This document shows, piece after piece, positions 12,723 through 24,864 of a DNA stretch of 64,000 nt. The stretch's first letter is position 1. Each line of letters begins with the position of its first letter. The translations under genes were made by a program, and so were the position numbers. Source of the stretch: Brachynemurus nebulosus (lineage: Eukaryota; Arthropoda; Insecta; Neuroptera; Myrmeleontidae); the NCBI GenBank assembly GCA_035578155.1, contig JAPWDM010000009.1, forward strand, positions 3,694,001-3,758,000. Direction: 5' to 3'. The notes beneath the pieces were generated by a model. That model did not search any database. It saw nothing but the letters and a program-made list of their open reading frames with translations, and was not told where the DNA came from.

Positions 12723-15297
12723 ATGGGAGACTCAGCAGACATCGATGGAAATTATATTTTGGCCAAATCGTTGAAGGATCAAGTATGTACTATAATGACA
12801 GTTTTATATTTTTTTCTTGACATATTTTATAAGAATTTTTAGAAATTACGTTTTATAAAGCCATTTAGGGCACGAAAAAATGAAACCTTGATCGCCATTA
12901 TTTTCATCTACTCTTTTGATTTTATTAACCACTGGAGGTCACTGCAGTATGCTTTTATTTGAATAAAGCGGTTTATTTAAATCATAAGAAATAAAATTAT
13001 AAATTTATAATGTAGTTTAAAAGTTTATTTGGTGTACTTAGGGTATTGAATATGTTTTTGGCATTGTTGGCATACCGGTAATCGAACTGAGCATGGCCAT
13101 GCAGCAGGTGGGCATCAATTATGTTGGAATGCGAAACGAACAATCGGCTTGTTACGCCGCACAAGCTATCGGCTACCTTACAGGTAAGCCTGGCGTTTGT
13201 CTGGTCGTTTCAGGTCCTGGACTACTTCACGTTTGTGGTGGTATGGCCAACGCACAAATTAATTGTTGGCCGCTATTAGTCATAGCTGGTTCAGCGCCGC
13301 AAGATCAGGAAGGCATTGGAGGTTTCCAGGAATGCAATCAGGTATTTGCATTTTGCCGTACGTAGCGTTATAAATCCTGTTTTTATTTTAAATATCGAAT
13401 CTTTATAAAAGGTTGAATTATCGAGGCCTTATTGTAAATATGCAGCTAGACCGCCGGCATTGTCCTTAATACCGATGCACGTGGAGAAAGCAGTACGTCT
13501 GGCAACTTACGGTAGACCTGGTGTCTCGTATATTGATATGCCAGGAAATCTTTTGTCGCAACGTATACCTTCAGCCGATATCAATTGGTATTATACAAGT
13601 CCACCGTTAGAAAAGACATTCCCTGCGCCAGTATCTGTGCAAAAGGCGGTTCAAGCTATTATAAGCGCGAAAAGACCTCTGGTCATTGTTGGAAAAGGTG
13701 CTGCGTACGCAAAAGCTGAGAGAGAAATTCGTAATTTAATATCTTCGACAAATTTACCATTTTTGCCGACACCGATGGGCAAAGGAGTGGTTGACGATCA
13801 TGCACCACAATCGGTAGCTTCTGTCAGGACACTGGCCTTACAAAAAGCTGACACTATACTCCTTTTGGGCGCACGCTTAAACTGGATCTTACACTTTGGT
13901 CGGCCACCACGTTTTGATCCAAATGTGAAAATAATCCAAGTTTGTATTTAATCAAATAAATCAAGAAGATCTCAAGTGACTCAAAATATTTTTTTTTAAT
14001 AGATTGATATTTGCGCTGAAGAGCTGAATAATAGCATTTTATCACATGTTGCTATTCACGCGGATATTTATCCAACGGTGGTATTAATAAATAAAGAACT
14101 GAATCAGAGAGGTTTTCAACTGTCAAAGAATCACACGTGGTGGAAAGAACTTAGTGAAAAGGCTGAGAAAAATAAGAAGACGCTTCTGGTAAAACATTTT
14201 CATGAATATGTATAATTGTATATACTTTTTGAATTATAGTGACATATTTTTAAAACTTGGGTCAGTCCTATTATGTCAAAATTCTATTCACCTTTCGGCG
14301 TTTCTATTGACCTCGTAGGCGTGTCTATTCACCCGTTTTCGCATCTACTAACTTTAATTATATTTCAGTTTGACGTTGACTATTAATTTCAATAACAATC
14401 TAATTTTGGCACTTTGCATCTTACCATTTTGAACATTAAATAAATTAGTTTATTATTATTATTTTTTAAATAGTCATTTATGACATTCAAATACAACAAT
14501 CTTTAAGCTATATCTATTCCCCCGTCAGTGCGTTCTATTCATCCCGTCTACACATCTCATTTTGCGATATTAAACGACTGTTTTGTTCCAGCAAATGGCT
14601 TTGGATACCTCAGTACCGCTCAACTATTACACAGTTTTCCATCACGTCCAACAATTAATACCCAAAGACGCAATAATTGTAAGCGAAGGTGCAAACACAA
14701 TGGATATTGGACGATCGCTGCTACTTAACACGTTACCGAGACATCGTTTAGATGCCGGCACATTTGGTACGATGGGAGTTGGACCCGGTTTTGCTATCGC
14801 TGCAGCATTTTATTGTAAACAGTATCATCCGAAAAAAAGAGTTATTTGTGTGGAAGGGGATTCGGCGTTCGGATTTTCCGGAATGGAAATTGAGACTATG
14901 TTCCGGTATAAATTACCAATTGTGATTTTGATTATAAATAATAATGGAATTTATGGCGGTGTTGATGAGGGGATATTCCATGATATACAAAGTTCTGGCA
15001 GCGAGTTAGCCAAATTGTAAATAAAATCTCAGTCTCGAAAATAACTGCAGAAAAATTTTATTTGTTTCTTTTTTTAGGACCCCGCCAACTTTACTGTCGA
15101 CCAATACACATTACGAGAACATGATGGGCCTATTTAAGAAACAAGGATATTTCTGTAAGACTATTCCCGAAGTACAAAAGGCTGTTAAGGAGGCACTATT
15201 GGTTACAGATCAACCCACAATTATCAATATTATGATAAACCCATCGGCTGATCGAAAACCTCAAACGTTTAATTGGTTAACTGAATCGAAATTATAA
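12723..15297 (+). CDS. HACL1: 2-hydroxyacyl-CoA lyase, peroxisomal, 6 exons
   Basis: Thiamine-diphosphate enzyme of peroxisomal alpha-oxidation. The family cleaves 2-hydroxyacyl-CoA (for example 2-hydroxyphytanoyl-CoA) to an aldehyde and formyl-CoA. Exons: 12723-12782, 13042-13341, 13412-13939, 14003-14188, 14592-15016 and 15078-15297. All introns are GT-AG, and the product is 572 residues (human HACL1 is 578). The N-terminal pyrimidine-binding domain carries the cofactor-activating Glu53 in MRNEQ. A central domain follows (about 170-330). The C-terminal pyrophosphate-binding domain has the EGDSAFGFS...NNNG metal/ThDP motif (residues 446-477). The last three residues are SKL, a canonical peroxisomal import signal. 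The start ATG is preceded by CAAA, a good fly-type context. Oxalyl-CoA decarboxylase is the closest alternative family; the animal context and SKL favour HACL1. Polyadenylation candidates are at 15319-15324 and 15398-15403. Confidence 0.96.
14281..14555. repeat. Imperfect 20-21 bp repeats in HACL1 intron 4
   Basis: Units of the form TCTATTSACC followed by a GC-richer stretch occur three times at 14281-14342 and twice more at 14511-14555. The two clusters are in the same orientation and separated by about 170 bases. Related sequence in the opposite orientation (GTGAATAGAAGTGCGGTAA) occurs near 45718-45775. Confidence 0.55.
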
Positions 15298-15551
15298 TTT
15301 GGGCCACCGTTTGGGAAAAATAAACATTCCAAAAAAAAAAAAATTGTTATTTTGTTATTTTATATGTTTGTTAAGAAATTGTGTAAAAAAGGGTGCTAAT
15401 AAATTTTTAATTCAAAATCATTTTATTATTTTTCTAGTGATTTAACAAATATTTTTTCAAATATCGAATTTAGATTTTGATACGCTGAGTTTACCTAAAA
15501 ATTAAAATAAAAAACACTCAAAGTTTGAGAATTTACTCAAATAAAAATAAA

Positions 15552-15771
15552 TTATGATACCTCTTCAATAACAGATTGAAATTCGCCATTTGGAACAACC
15601 GCCTCTACAAGTTCATTTAAATTCGTGTCACTGCAATGTTAAAAAAAAAAAAGTTAAACAAATTTATTTACTTTAATTTTTATGAAAAGTTTACATTTGA
15701 TCAATTACTTCATTTATTTCTACAAGTTCTTGAAGAATCTCTTTTTTAACGTCTATAATATCCTTCAACAT
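15552..15771 (-). CDS. Candidate small acidic coiled-coil protein, 2 exons
   Basis: Two exons on the minus strand (15695-15771 and 15552-15630) are joined across a 64-bp GT-AG intron (donor GTAAAC, acceptor TTGCAG). They give 51 residues starting MLKDIIDVKKE and ending VIEEVS. The intron splits an Ile codon and the frame stays open on both sides. The protein is rich in Leu/Ile/Val with a heptad-like spacing and many Glu/Asp, suggesting a short helical or coiled-coil protein. I do not recognise a family. An in-frame TGA lies a few codons upstream of the ATG, so this can be complete. Alternatively an acceptor in GAATCAG just upstream could make it the 3' end of a longer gene. An E2F-like TTCCCGC lies about 135 bases upstream on the same strand. 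AATAAA (minus) is at 15422-15427. It is convergent with HACL1. Confidence 0.5.
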
Positions 15772-15899
15772 CCTTTCATTTGTAACGTTTCTGATTCAAA
15801 ACTACTCAAGAGAACCTAAAATGGCTAAAATCCATCTAAAATCGCTAAAATAATTAATTTAAATAGTAGTGTCATCTGTTATTGTATTTCACTGTGAAT

Positions 15900-18597
15900 C
15901 AAAATAGCGGGAATTTAAGAAAAAAGTGATATTATTTATAGTACGCCTACATGTATTTCAATCCAAAAATATTTCAAACACACTTTTTTTTTAAGAACAT
16001 AACAATCACAAGACAATCAGTAATAAATTACATAAATAAAAACAAAGTGGCAACAAAAATAACAATTAAAACAAAAAATTAAAACAGACAACTTTTACAA
16101 TAATATTATGAATTAATTAATAATTATTGGTAGTAATTAGAGATCAACTTAACGTTTTTATGTCGTATGTAGCTAAAATTAAGTTTATAACTTTTAAAAA
16201 TTGGCTGAACATATTTATGTTATTTTTTTAATTAATTTATTCATATTTCTAAATTAATTACAATTAATTTAAAAGTCGTTTAAAAATAGCTTACTTAAAA
16301 ATATGGATTATTGAATTTAATTAAATATAGTTTTTAGACAAAAATATTCGTCCTAAATCAAAATTAAACGTACAGTAAATATTACATAATGTTATTTTGA
16401 ATAAAAACTCATATTTAATTATTTGTTTCTTATTGATCGTTAATATTTATACACAAAATAATCATTTTGTTGTGTTTAAATTAAACATATTATGTTCGAT
16501 TTTCGATTACTGTAAAATTTAATTTTTTTTGGAAATAATTGTATAAAAATATAAGAAAATAATTATTTTTCGTATATAAAATATTGATAAAAATTAGAAA
16601 TTGGCTCAGAATATTAATTTGATAATGTATTTTTATTTTTCGTATGTAATACTTTTCTCTGAGTTTTTACCATTAAATTCATAGAGTATGACATTTTTGA
16701 TTACTGAAGTTGGTACATATTTTGTAATAAAGAAAGCATTTTAAAGATTATTTTAAATTTATTAAACAAAACAAATTGGAGTTGGGAAATTAAAGAAAAC
16801 AATTTTTAATGATTTACAAATATTATTTTTAAAAATAAGCGAGTTGTGGTATTTTTTTGACCAACAGCAACCAGTACCTACAGAGCGCAAGGAGCCAAAA
16901 ACGAGTTTACACTAAACTTTCAGACTGAGCCAAATTTTTGATAATTGCTACAAAAATTGACTGAAAAAAATTGTGTCTTTAATTCACAACAAATAACAAT
17001 TTAAAATATACAATTTTCAAATCGGAATGTGTTACTTCTAAATGCTATCTTTTTTCAGAACTTTTTAGAATTTACTTTTTCTGCTTTTAATGTTTAAGAA
17101 TTAATTGTACATTGTTAACAACTGCAGGCCAATTTCTAATAGTCTATAGAGTAGTATTAGATGCACTTATTTAAATTTGGAAGCTGTAGTTTATTTCGTA
17201 GTTTTTAACTAAAAAAATTGTAGTTAAACTAATAATAAGTTTGTTTAATGTTATTCAAACTGACTACAGCTTGTTTTGTTGACTAGTTGTAAAAGTAATG
17301 TTCAAATAATGTCTATAAAATATTAAATTAATTATATATTTATCTAGCTAGAATTTTCCTGTAATATTTTTCTTTAATTATCTTTTAAATATTTCCTATT
17401 ATCTGAGGAGCGTACCTTGTATTCTAATCTAATGTAGATTTTTTTCTTGAAAATATGTCTAAATATTGATCAGTTAATCATGCAAGAAAGTAGTTTAATG
17501 ATGATGATCAATCGATTAATAAATGTTAACAATAATTTTTTTATTGTTATTAATTTTTTTGTTTTATTAAAAAGCCGTTATTTTTAATATTGCACGGACC
17601 GGCCCCAAACATAACCTCCAAACATATGATGGAATATTTATAACCTAAATTATTACTAAATTTAAAAAATAACATTTTTTTACATTAAACAATATTCCTT
17701 TTTTCTCATATTTTTTAATTAATGACAAAATTTTTGTATTATATAATTTTTTAAAATATTTTTTCTCGTATTTTTGCTGTTTTTTTTTTATTGGAATTAA
17801 GTTGTAATACTTTTTATATAAATATTCTTTTTTAATTGTCATTTAAATTAATTTATGACATGCGCAAGAGTGGGTATGTGTTGTGCACATGTGTTAAATT
17901 GATTTAAAATAACAGTTATTCTTATTTAATAATAATTTTATCTAAAATGGACATTTTAAATAATTAAAAATGCTTTTATGTAACTAGTGTTTTAGCTCTC
18001 ATTGTCCCAACCATCTTCACAAAATGATGAATCTGGTACATTATACAGTATAAAGAATTGTGAATAAATAGAATAAGTAGTAATTTTACAATTTATTAGA
18101 GATAGACGACAACGTGACAAGATTTTTGTTTAATTTTTTATTTATTTATTTATTTATTTTATAAATTGCACTTCAAAATTTTGGTAGCTTCACGTGTAGT
18201 ACAAAATGGCATGGTAGTAATTTTTTTTAATGTTTTAAATAACTTAAAAATATTATTTATAACTAGACTTTTGGGATTTTTGAGTCACATATTTAAAAAT
18301 CACTTTTTAAAAGTGAAACATCATTTTAATTAAATATTTATAATGAGTTTTTTTATTTATAAAATTGCACTTGATTGCTTGTTGAAATTAGCACTGTTTC
18401 TTATTTCAGTCAATCTGTGTTTAATACATTCACTGCTTTTGTACACGGATCCGTGTATGTTGTCACACTATAGTTACCGTACCAGCGTCGTGTACAATAT
18501 TGCATTATTTAGTTGCAAGTTGCATGGAGACACACGTTACCTGTGTTATCTGTCAGTATATTATAATTACGATCTATAAACGAACTTTACAATTACT
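15900..18597. other. AT-rich intergenic DNA
   Basis: Long A/T runs, a (TTTAT) run near 18138-18160, and a short inverted repeat of GAAGCTGTAGTTT near 17180-17275. Short open frames here look like chance. I see no gene. Confidence 0.6.
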
Positions 18598-18916
18598 GAT
18601 GGCGTTCGGGACGAAAATTTTGTTAGCCTAACGGGCCTAACGTTAGCTAACGGAGCTTTCACCGTTACAAACCAGAGGGCTCTGATTCAAAAAATTAATG
18701 CACGTTAAATATTTTTTCATCGTTTTTCACGGTATAAATACTTAATTTCTTAGGTATAGCCACATTTAAAAAATATGGAATAAAAATAATCAGTTATCAT
18801 GTTAGAAATTGTTGCTTTACATGTTAATTTTTTGAATGCGTGCCCTCTGGTTTGTCATGGTGAAAGCTCCGTTAGCTAACGTTAGGCTAACAAAATTTTC
18901 GTCCCAAACTCCATCA
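18598..18916. mobile_element. 319-bp MITE with about 100-bp inverted ends
   Basis: Ends TGATGGMGTTYGGGACG are inverted at both sides, followed by AAAATTTTGTTAGCCTAAC, GTTAGCTAACGGAGCTTTCA and AACCAGAGGGC in both arms. The target duplication is not clear. Confidence 0.8.
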
Positions 18917-19917
18917 CTTATACTTGCGGTGACATTAAAGGTGTGGCACGGATGTTTTATTTCTGATTCAGTAGATGGCAATGAATGTGTTAATTAAAAC
19001 AAAATAAACAACAATTAACTAGTTAACAAAAAAAGTAAACAAATTGTTAATAAAGTCTTGTTCAGTCTTAAAATAATGAAAGTCTTAAAATAGTCCCTAA
19101 ATATAACACATACTTTTCATCCTTAACAGAAACTAACATTTTAACAGTGCTAATTTTTTCTATACTGTCATTTGCAATTAAAAGTATTCTTTTTTAAATA
19201 AGGCAAATATTATTTAATAATTTTTGCACAAATACGTTTATGTACGTTAACTGGTTTTGTTTATCTTTAATAATTAATCAGACAACTTCAGAATTTTATA
19301 TTATTCAGTAAAAGATTGTAGGGGTATTTAACGGGTAAAATTAAGTTTTTCCTCACAAATTAGAAAAATTGTCATTATTGCCAATAATATTCATAACGCC
19401 TGTCTTAAGTCAGTACTCTTGAACAAAATCTTTAATAAACTGGATATTAAAAATTGTTGTCTTTTTAAAAGCGATGCTTTAAAATCAGATAAATTCAACT
19501 TAAACGTAAAACAAGTTGGTAACTTCAAATTTTCGACACATGACTAGAATTTTTCGATTAAAGTGTGTCAAATTTAAACAGCAAAATAAACAATAAACAT
19601 AAAGAACAATTAAAATAAATATATACAAAAGTTTTGTTTGAATATTTTAAAAAATAAGTTATAGTTTTTTTTTGTAAGGTTGGCCACATATTTAAAACAA
19701 AATAATTTATTTACGTTAATTGTTACATTTTAAATCTAACAACTAGATATTGGTTTAAAAATTCATATAAAATTCGATTAAACATATACCAGGGTAACTA
19801 ACCTGTCCAAATTTTTATGGGAATTGTTTTCTTTTTTTTGATCCATGAACACATTCTTTTTCTTACAAAATCTCGATTTTTATTAGTGAAATCCCTAAAA
19901 ATTACTTTGGGAAGTAC

Positions 19918-20173
19918 GGTTCTTATTATAATAAATAACGCAAGACGTAGTCAGTAGCGCCAGCTAGTAGCCCTGGTGAAACTTTGTATTGTTTTTTAAT
20001 TTAACCATTCAACAATTTAAAATAGTGAATCGACATCAATTCAAAAATAGTGATTTTTGAATATTACTAACTTAAAAATCACTGTTGTAAGTGAATAAGT
20101 TAGAAAATAATACAAAGTTTCAGTAACTATTGGCGTTGCTCTTACGTCTTACGTCATTCATTATGAGAAACCT
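19918..20173. mobile_element. About 255-bp MITE
   Basis: Inverted arms share GGTTYYTYATAATRAATRACG, AAGACGTA, and GAAACTTTGTATTRTTTT, with about 110 bases of centre containing ATAGTGATTTTTGAAT. Divergence is appreciable and the edges are approximate. Confidence 0.6.
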
Positions 20174-20619
20174 TTAAACTAAATTAAAGAATTTACATTT
20201 TTGTGTAAAATATTTTAATTTGCTCAGTTTAATTTTAATAAATATTTTATGTAAAATTAATTTAGATATAGGGAGGAAGTTAACTGCAGTATAAATCTAG
20301 TTTTGCTTATTAATTGTTATAATTTGACACTAGACATATCTTAAAAGTACATAAATCGTTACTCAAAATTTTTATCGTTAAGCTGGAGGGAGGATTGACT
20401 AAACATAAAAGAAGGTTAATCAAATCCGGTAAAGGTAAATTAGAACTTGTCCCGGTAAAATTTTTTCGTACTTGTACTGTACCCTGGGTGAATTTACGAG
20501 ACAAAAGCAGCTTGCGCAGTCGTACTACTTGCTGCAATCTGACACTGATATCTGTTGGTGACATTTTAAAGCAACGTGTTTTATGAAGTCATGAAAATGG
20601 AGTATTATGAATGCCACAG

Positions 20620-20777
20620 AGGACAGAGGTACTATTCGTATCGCTATACTATTGAAACCAGTGTAACCACAAAGGATAGAAAATATCACACCAATATGTT
20701 ATATATGTGCACTCGGTTTTGTGTGTGTTAGTGCGAAATATGTTGTGTGTATGTGTGAGGTAACCTATCTTGCATAC

Positions 20778-20857
<80 letters not shown>

Positions 20858-21020
20858 CTACACACGTATGTATGTGGTACGTATACTGTGTTAATACGAC
20901 GGTGACAATATGACTATATAATGAAAACAGTTGAAACACACTCATCGAGTGCTACCGAATGAATGAATACTAAGTAGCCTAATGTGCCCAGAAATGCCCA
21001 TGAGTGATTACAGAAAAGAG
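20620..21020 (+). repeat. Dispersed repeat family B, copy 1, with (TA)n
   Basis: Shares GAAACCAGTGTAACCA, GATAGAAAATAT, ACTAAGYAGCCTAA, AATGCCCAT and CAGAAAAGAGATAGTTG with 61870-62190. A pure (TA) tract interrupts this copy at 20779-20854 and is absent from the other. Confidence 0.7.
20779..20854. repeat. (TA)n microsatellite, about 38 units
   Basis: Uninterrupted TA dinucleotides. The tract lies inside the family-B repeat. Confidence 0.98.
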
Positions 21021-21040
21021 ATAGTTGCATTCCTTCTATG

Positions 21041-21590
21041 GACCATTTTCTCAAATATATAGCAATCTGTCACCAGGGCGGCGGCACAGGTATTTGGGAT
21101 TACATGTCTATAATCGAGATATTAATTTAACCAACCAAAAATCACCTTCTGTTAATTCTACTTTAGCAACAAAATTTTCCAAATCGGTTACCTAGGAATA
21201 TTGTTTATTTTTTAGAAATTTAATATTCCAACTATAGAGATGTAATTACCAATAACTGGTGTCGCCGCCCTGGTGTTAAACAATTTTTTTATGCGGTTAC
21301 GTAGCAATTTTTAAATTAAAATTTCAATCATAGAGATGTAGTCCCAAGTTACCTGTGTCGCCGCCCTGGTGTCAGACTATTACATATTTTGAGAAAATGG
21401 CTCATTCCACTTTAGCAACGAAATTTTCCAATTCGGTTACCTAGGAATATTGTTTATTTTTTAGAAATTAATATTCTAACTATAGAGATGTAGTTCCAAA
21501 TAACCCGTGTTGCCGCCCTGGTATTAAACAATTTTCTTATGCGGTTACATAGCAATTTTTAAATTAAAATTTCAATCATTTCTTTGACGT
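21041..21590. repeat. Composite inverted and tandem repeat with GCCGCCCTGG
   Basis: An inverted pair (21041-21122 and 21330-21404) shares GACCATTTTCTCAAATAT and CACCAGGGCGGCGGCAC. A direct duplication of about 250 bp follows (ACTTTAGCAACRAAATTTTCC at about 21162 and 21412; GTTACCTAGGAATATTG in both). The GC-rich word GCCGCCCTGG, or its complement, occurs four times in otherwise AT-rich DNA. Confidence 0.75.
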
Positions 21591-22017
21591 TATAAAATTA
21601 CATATTATTTAATAAACTGTGTTATCAATACCACATTGCGTTAAAATTTCGTCGATAGATGTCAGTGCTACGCTGCTGCAAGTTGTTTTGATTTCGTAAA
21701 TTTGTACCATTTTACGGTGTTAAAAAGGGAAACAATCTAGAAATTCCACTAATGGCATTTAATTTCTCAAATCGATAATATTGTTATTAAATATGCAGAA
21801 TTATGAAGAAAAGTGGAAAAATTTTCTCCATTAAATTATAATATTATTACTATAATTAATAAATCAAAGAAAATGTTGGTATATTTCTTATTAATTTTTC
21901 AATTAACTTCTATGCTTTTGAAGTTGGTTGGTCAGCTAACGTTAATGTAACAAGTGTAACTTCAGTGGTTTGTTGATTTGTAGTAGCCATTGTTTGGGCG
22001 GTGGCCATTGTGGCGCG

Positions 22018-22431
22018 TCAGGCGGCATTTGTCGCCGTTTGACATTGAACTACAGGTACAGTTTGACATCCCATTGTGGTCACACCGTTATTCGCACCAT
22101 TATTACTAACCATAAGCGCACCCACACCGCATCCTTTAAGTTCCGTGAAAATTTCGGTGAAAAAACCCGGTTCGGCATTTATTCGTAACATACTCGACGA
22201 TAAACGATTAACAATGTCCAAACATCTATCCCAAAATTTCTCTTTGGAATCCTCGACGAGGAATGGTTTTAATGGATAGGAGATTTCGTTACCCATATAT
22301 GAATATGATAGGTAGAGACATGTTAAGACTACAGCTTGTAATTCTTGTTCCGAGTCGATTTCTTCTTCGACTAATTCACGTACTAACATGTACACGAATA
22401 CAACATTGGCGGGATTTATAAATGCCACATC
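22018..22431 (-). CDS. Cdk5alpha: CDK5 activator p35 (Cdk5alpha), terminal exon
   Basis: The exon encodes 137 residues plus a TGA stop. They match the C-terminal half of the CDK5-binding cyclin-like domain of p35: [16 protein letters not shown], then [41 protein letters not shown], and [16 protein letters not shown]. The family binds and activates CDK5 in neurons. The tail after ELK is low-complexity and asparagine/threonine/valine-rich. The exon opens at a clear acceptor (TTTCAG then GAT GTG GCA), exactly where vertebrate p35 reads GWQDQAF, so the preceding exon must supply the rest of the domain and the N-terminus. I could not find that exon up to 64000, so the CDS here is partial only because the window shows one exon. 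No break is seen. Confidence 0.93.
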   Translation of the reverse strand, partial: DVAFINPANVVFVYMLVRELVEEEIDSEQELQAVVLTCLYLSYSYMGNEISYPLKPFLVEDSKEKFWDRCLDIVNRLSSSMLRINAEPGFFTEIFTELKGCGVGALMVSNNGANNGVTTMGCQTVPVVQCQTATNAA

Positions 22432-22934
22432 CTGAAATTAGATAAAAACAATATTTTAGTATAAAAAAATTGAAGCTTTGATCTATTTTTAGTGAGATTA
22501 ATTTAGGTGGGCGATATATAATATTGAATAATATTTTTATAAATATAAACCTTTAATGCGTCATAATAAGATTTCACCTTTTCGACTACCCACGAATTTT
22601 ATAAATTTTTCCGTCAATCAAAAATATATTTTCTTTGACGTTCTTGAAACTATTTTTATTTTTATTTTTGTTGTAATTTTGAATAACTTACTTAAAGACC
22701 ATCGAATCTAAATTCAACAGATTTAAAAAAAAAAAAAAAAATATTAATAATTTTCAGCTCAAACCAACAATTTCTAAGAACAGTTTCACAGAAATAGAAC
22801 GTCTTTGAAAACTAGTTTCATCATTATGTCATTTCATTAGCAATTTTTAGGGCACTGAAAAATTTTAGTAAACTTGATGATATAAAAAATTTCTTTTTTC
22901 CTCAAATCAAGCTTTATAGAAGTGACTTGAGTTA

Positions 22935-23045
22935 GGCTAAGGTTACACGAGCGTTTTTTAACGCCTAGTTTTGAGTGTTAAATAACGCGACGTTTTTTAA
23001 TGCTGATCCGCGGGTACACGAGCGTTAAATAACGCCATTAATGCT
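22935..23045. repeat. Direct repeat TACACGAGCGTT..TAACGCC
   Basis: Two copies of ACACGAGCGTT(TTT or AAA)TAACGCC lie about 68 bases apart. They look like the end of a MITE whose other end was not found. Confidence 0.4.
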
Positions 23046-23049
23046 TTTG

Positions 23050-24860
23050 AACTTTAAGAATTAATAGCTCATTATCGACAAATTTTATTTCAATATTTAT
23101 TGTGTTATAAATTTGAAGTATGAAAACAGAATGAAATTGAAAATTTAAAAATTGATGATATTTTGTTTATATATATTGTATACAGAGTTCTAATAATAAA
23201 TATAACATTATTTTTTGCGTCTACAAATTTTTAGGTGTTGAAACCTAAATTTTTGAGTTCCAACTTTGAGGGGATGTTCACCCCTTAAAAACGTTTTTTT
23301 AGCAGAAACTGATATTTTTTATGTTATTAGGTAGCCACCCTCTATATACTTTCTGCCCTTTCCTTGTTAGTAGTATTCATGGTTTTAATTTGGCAACACT
23401 GAAATTATGTTAACGGTCAAATTAATTCTGTTGAATTTCTGTTGTTTCAAACGATTTGCTGTTTTATTGCGCGTGAGTGTATTTGTGGTATTTTCGCTGT
23501 TATAAAAATGTCTAAAAAGTAGGTACTGTTATTATTGTTATAAAAAATTATTATCTAAGAATCAAGCTTATAATGAAAGTGATTTTTTGCCGGTAATTTC
23601 ATACCGTTTTATCAGTTCATATTACAAATAACGGCCCTTATGACCTATAATTGAGACGCCATTTAAAAAAAAAACTAAAGGGTACTTTTTTTTCAATTAT
23701 TTATTTTTTATATGTTGAGTAGTTATAGTTACCTAAAGATAAAAACTAGCACAAAATAAGAATATTTTGTCGATAGATCGCGGCTTGGGAATTGCCGAAT
23801 TAAACTTTATGATGTTATCAGGTAAAACACAATAAAATTTGAACTACTATAGATAAGCAGTTCGAAGAACGGAGGTTAAACTTTACTTATTAACAAAACC
23901 TCTGTAATATAGAAAGCCAACTTTATTCAATAGTTATTGCAAATTTCAAAGAATTTTACCCTGAACTTATCCTTGTGAAGGGTGAATATTGAACAATATG
24001 ATGTAATTAATTTTATTAACTTTATAAAAATAATGTCTCAAGGACAACAGTCACGTTGCCGTGTCCCGTGCAGGTACAATTTGCTAGGTGTTTTGTAAAA
24101 ACGTTGTATTGTCACCATCGCACAGTAAATTATTAATCGATCATTATCTAATAATAAAATAAAGTAAAGCCGCATATTATACTGAATATATATGCTCAAC
24201 GCAACTTGCTATTGTAAGATTTCATACACTGTGAAATAACGTGAAAATTATTGTTATCGAAAACAAGAGAGTACAACTGGAAAAACAAGACAAAATGTTT
24301 GAAAGTAGCTTATCCCTTAAAGAGCTGTGAAGCTTGTTGGTCACTTTAGTCAAGTCTAGGGTGAAAAATAAGAATCCTTTTACTTTTTCTGTGACCAAAA
24401 TCTCTAAAGTTGATTAATCCATAACCTTTTCATGAATGATTTCTAAGTTTAATTATGATTAGATTGGGTTTAGTTATAAGTAAAGAGCTCTGTTATAAGG
24501 TTTTTATTGAGAATATGGGAGTATTAGTCAGGGTGGTTTTAGGATTTTTATTTTGGTAGGCCCGAATTTTTCTGCATTATAAATAAGTAATATTGGGTAC
24601 CAAAATAATGACTACAAGTTAATTGAGTATTTATCCAGTCATGTTAATTTTAAATAGGATTTATTTTTTAAATTAAGATTATTCTTTGAATTTTTTCATT
24701 ACTTTTCCAAAATTTTTGGGCAGGCCCAAGCTTACCCGGCTTGGTCGTACTGAACCCAAATTAATTTAACATTGATAGAAATGGTACAAAATTTAATAGA
24801 ACTGAGTTTGGAAAATGTATTTTCAAAGATTTGTGATCGTAAATTACCTAAATAGTGATA
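23050..24860. other. AT-rich non-coding stretch
   Basis: A short hairpin around GAGGGGATGTTCACCCCTTA (near 23268) and scattered low-complexity sequence. No coding exon was recognised, including the missing p35 exons on the minus strand. Confidence 0.5.
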
Positions 24861-24864
24861 TTAA

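Noticed and set aside
17645..17842. 65-residue Lys/Tyr-rich frame on -
   Set aside because: Low-complexity translation of A/T runs.
20310..20586. Overlapping open frames on both strands
   Set aside because: Mutually antisense, no recognisable motif, no supporting splice sites.
20649..20945. 98-residue frame rich in Ile-Tyr
   Set aside because: It is the translation of the (TA)n microsatellite.
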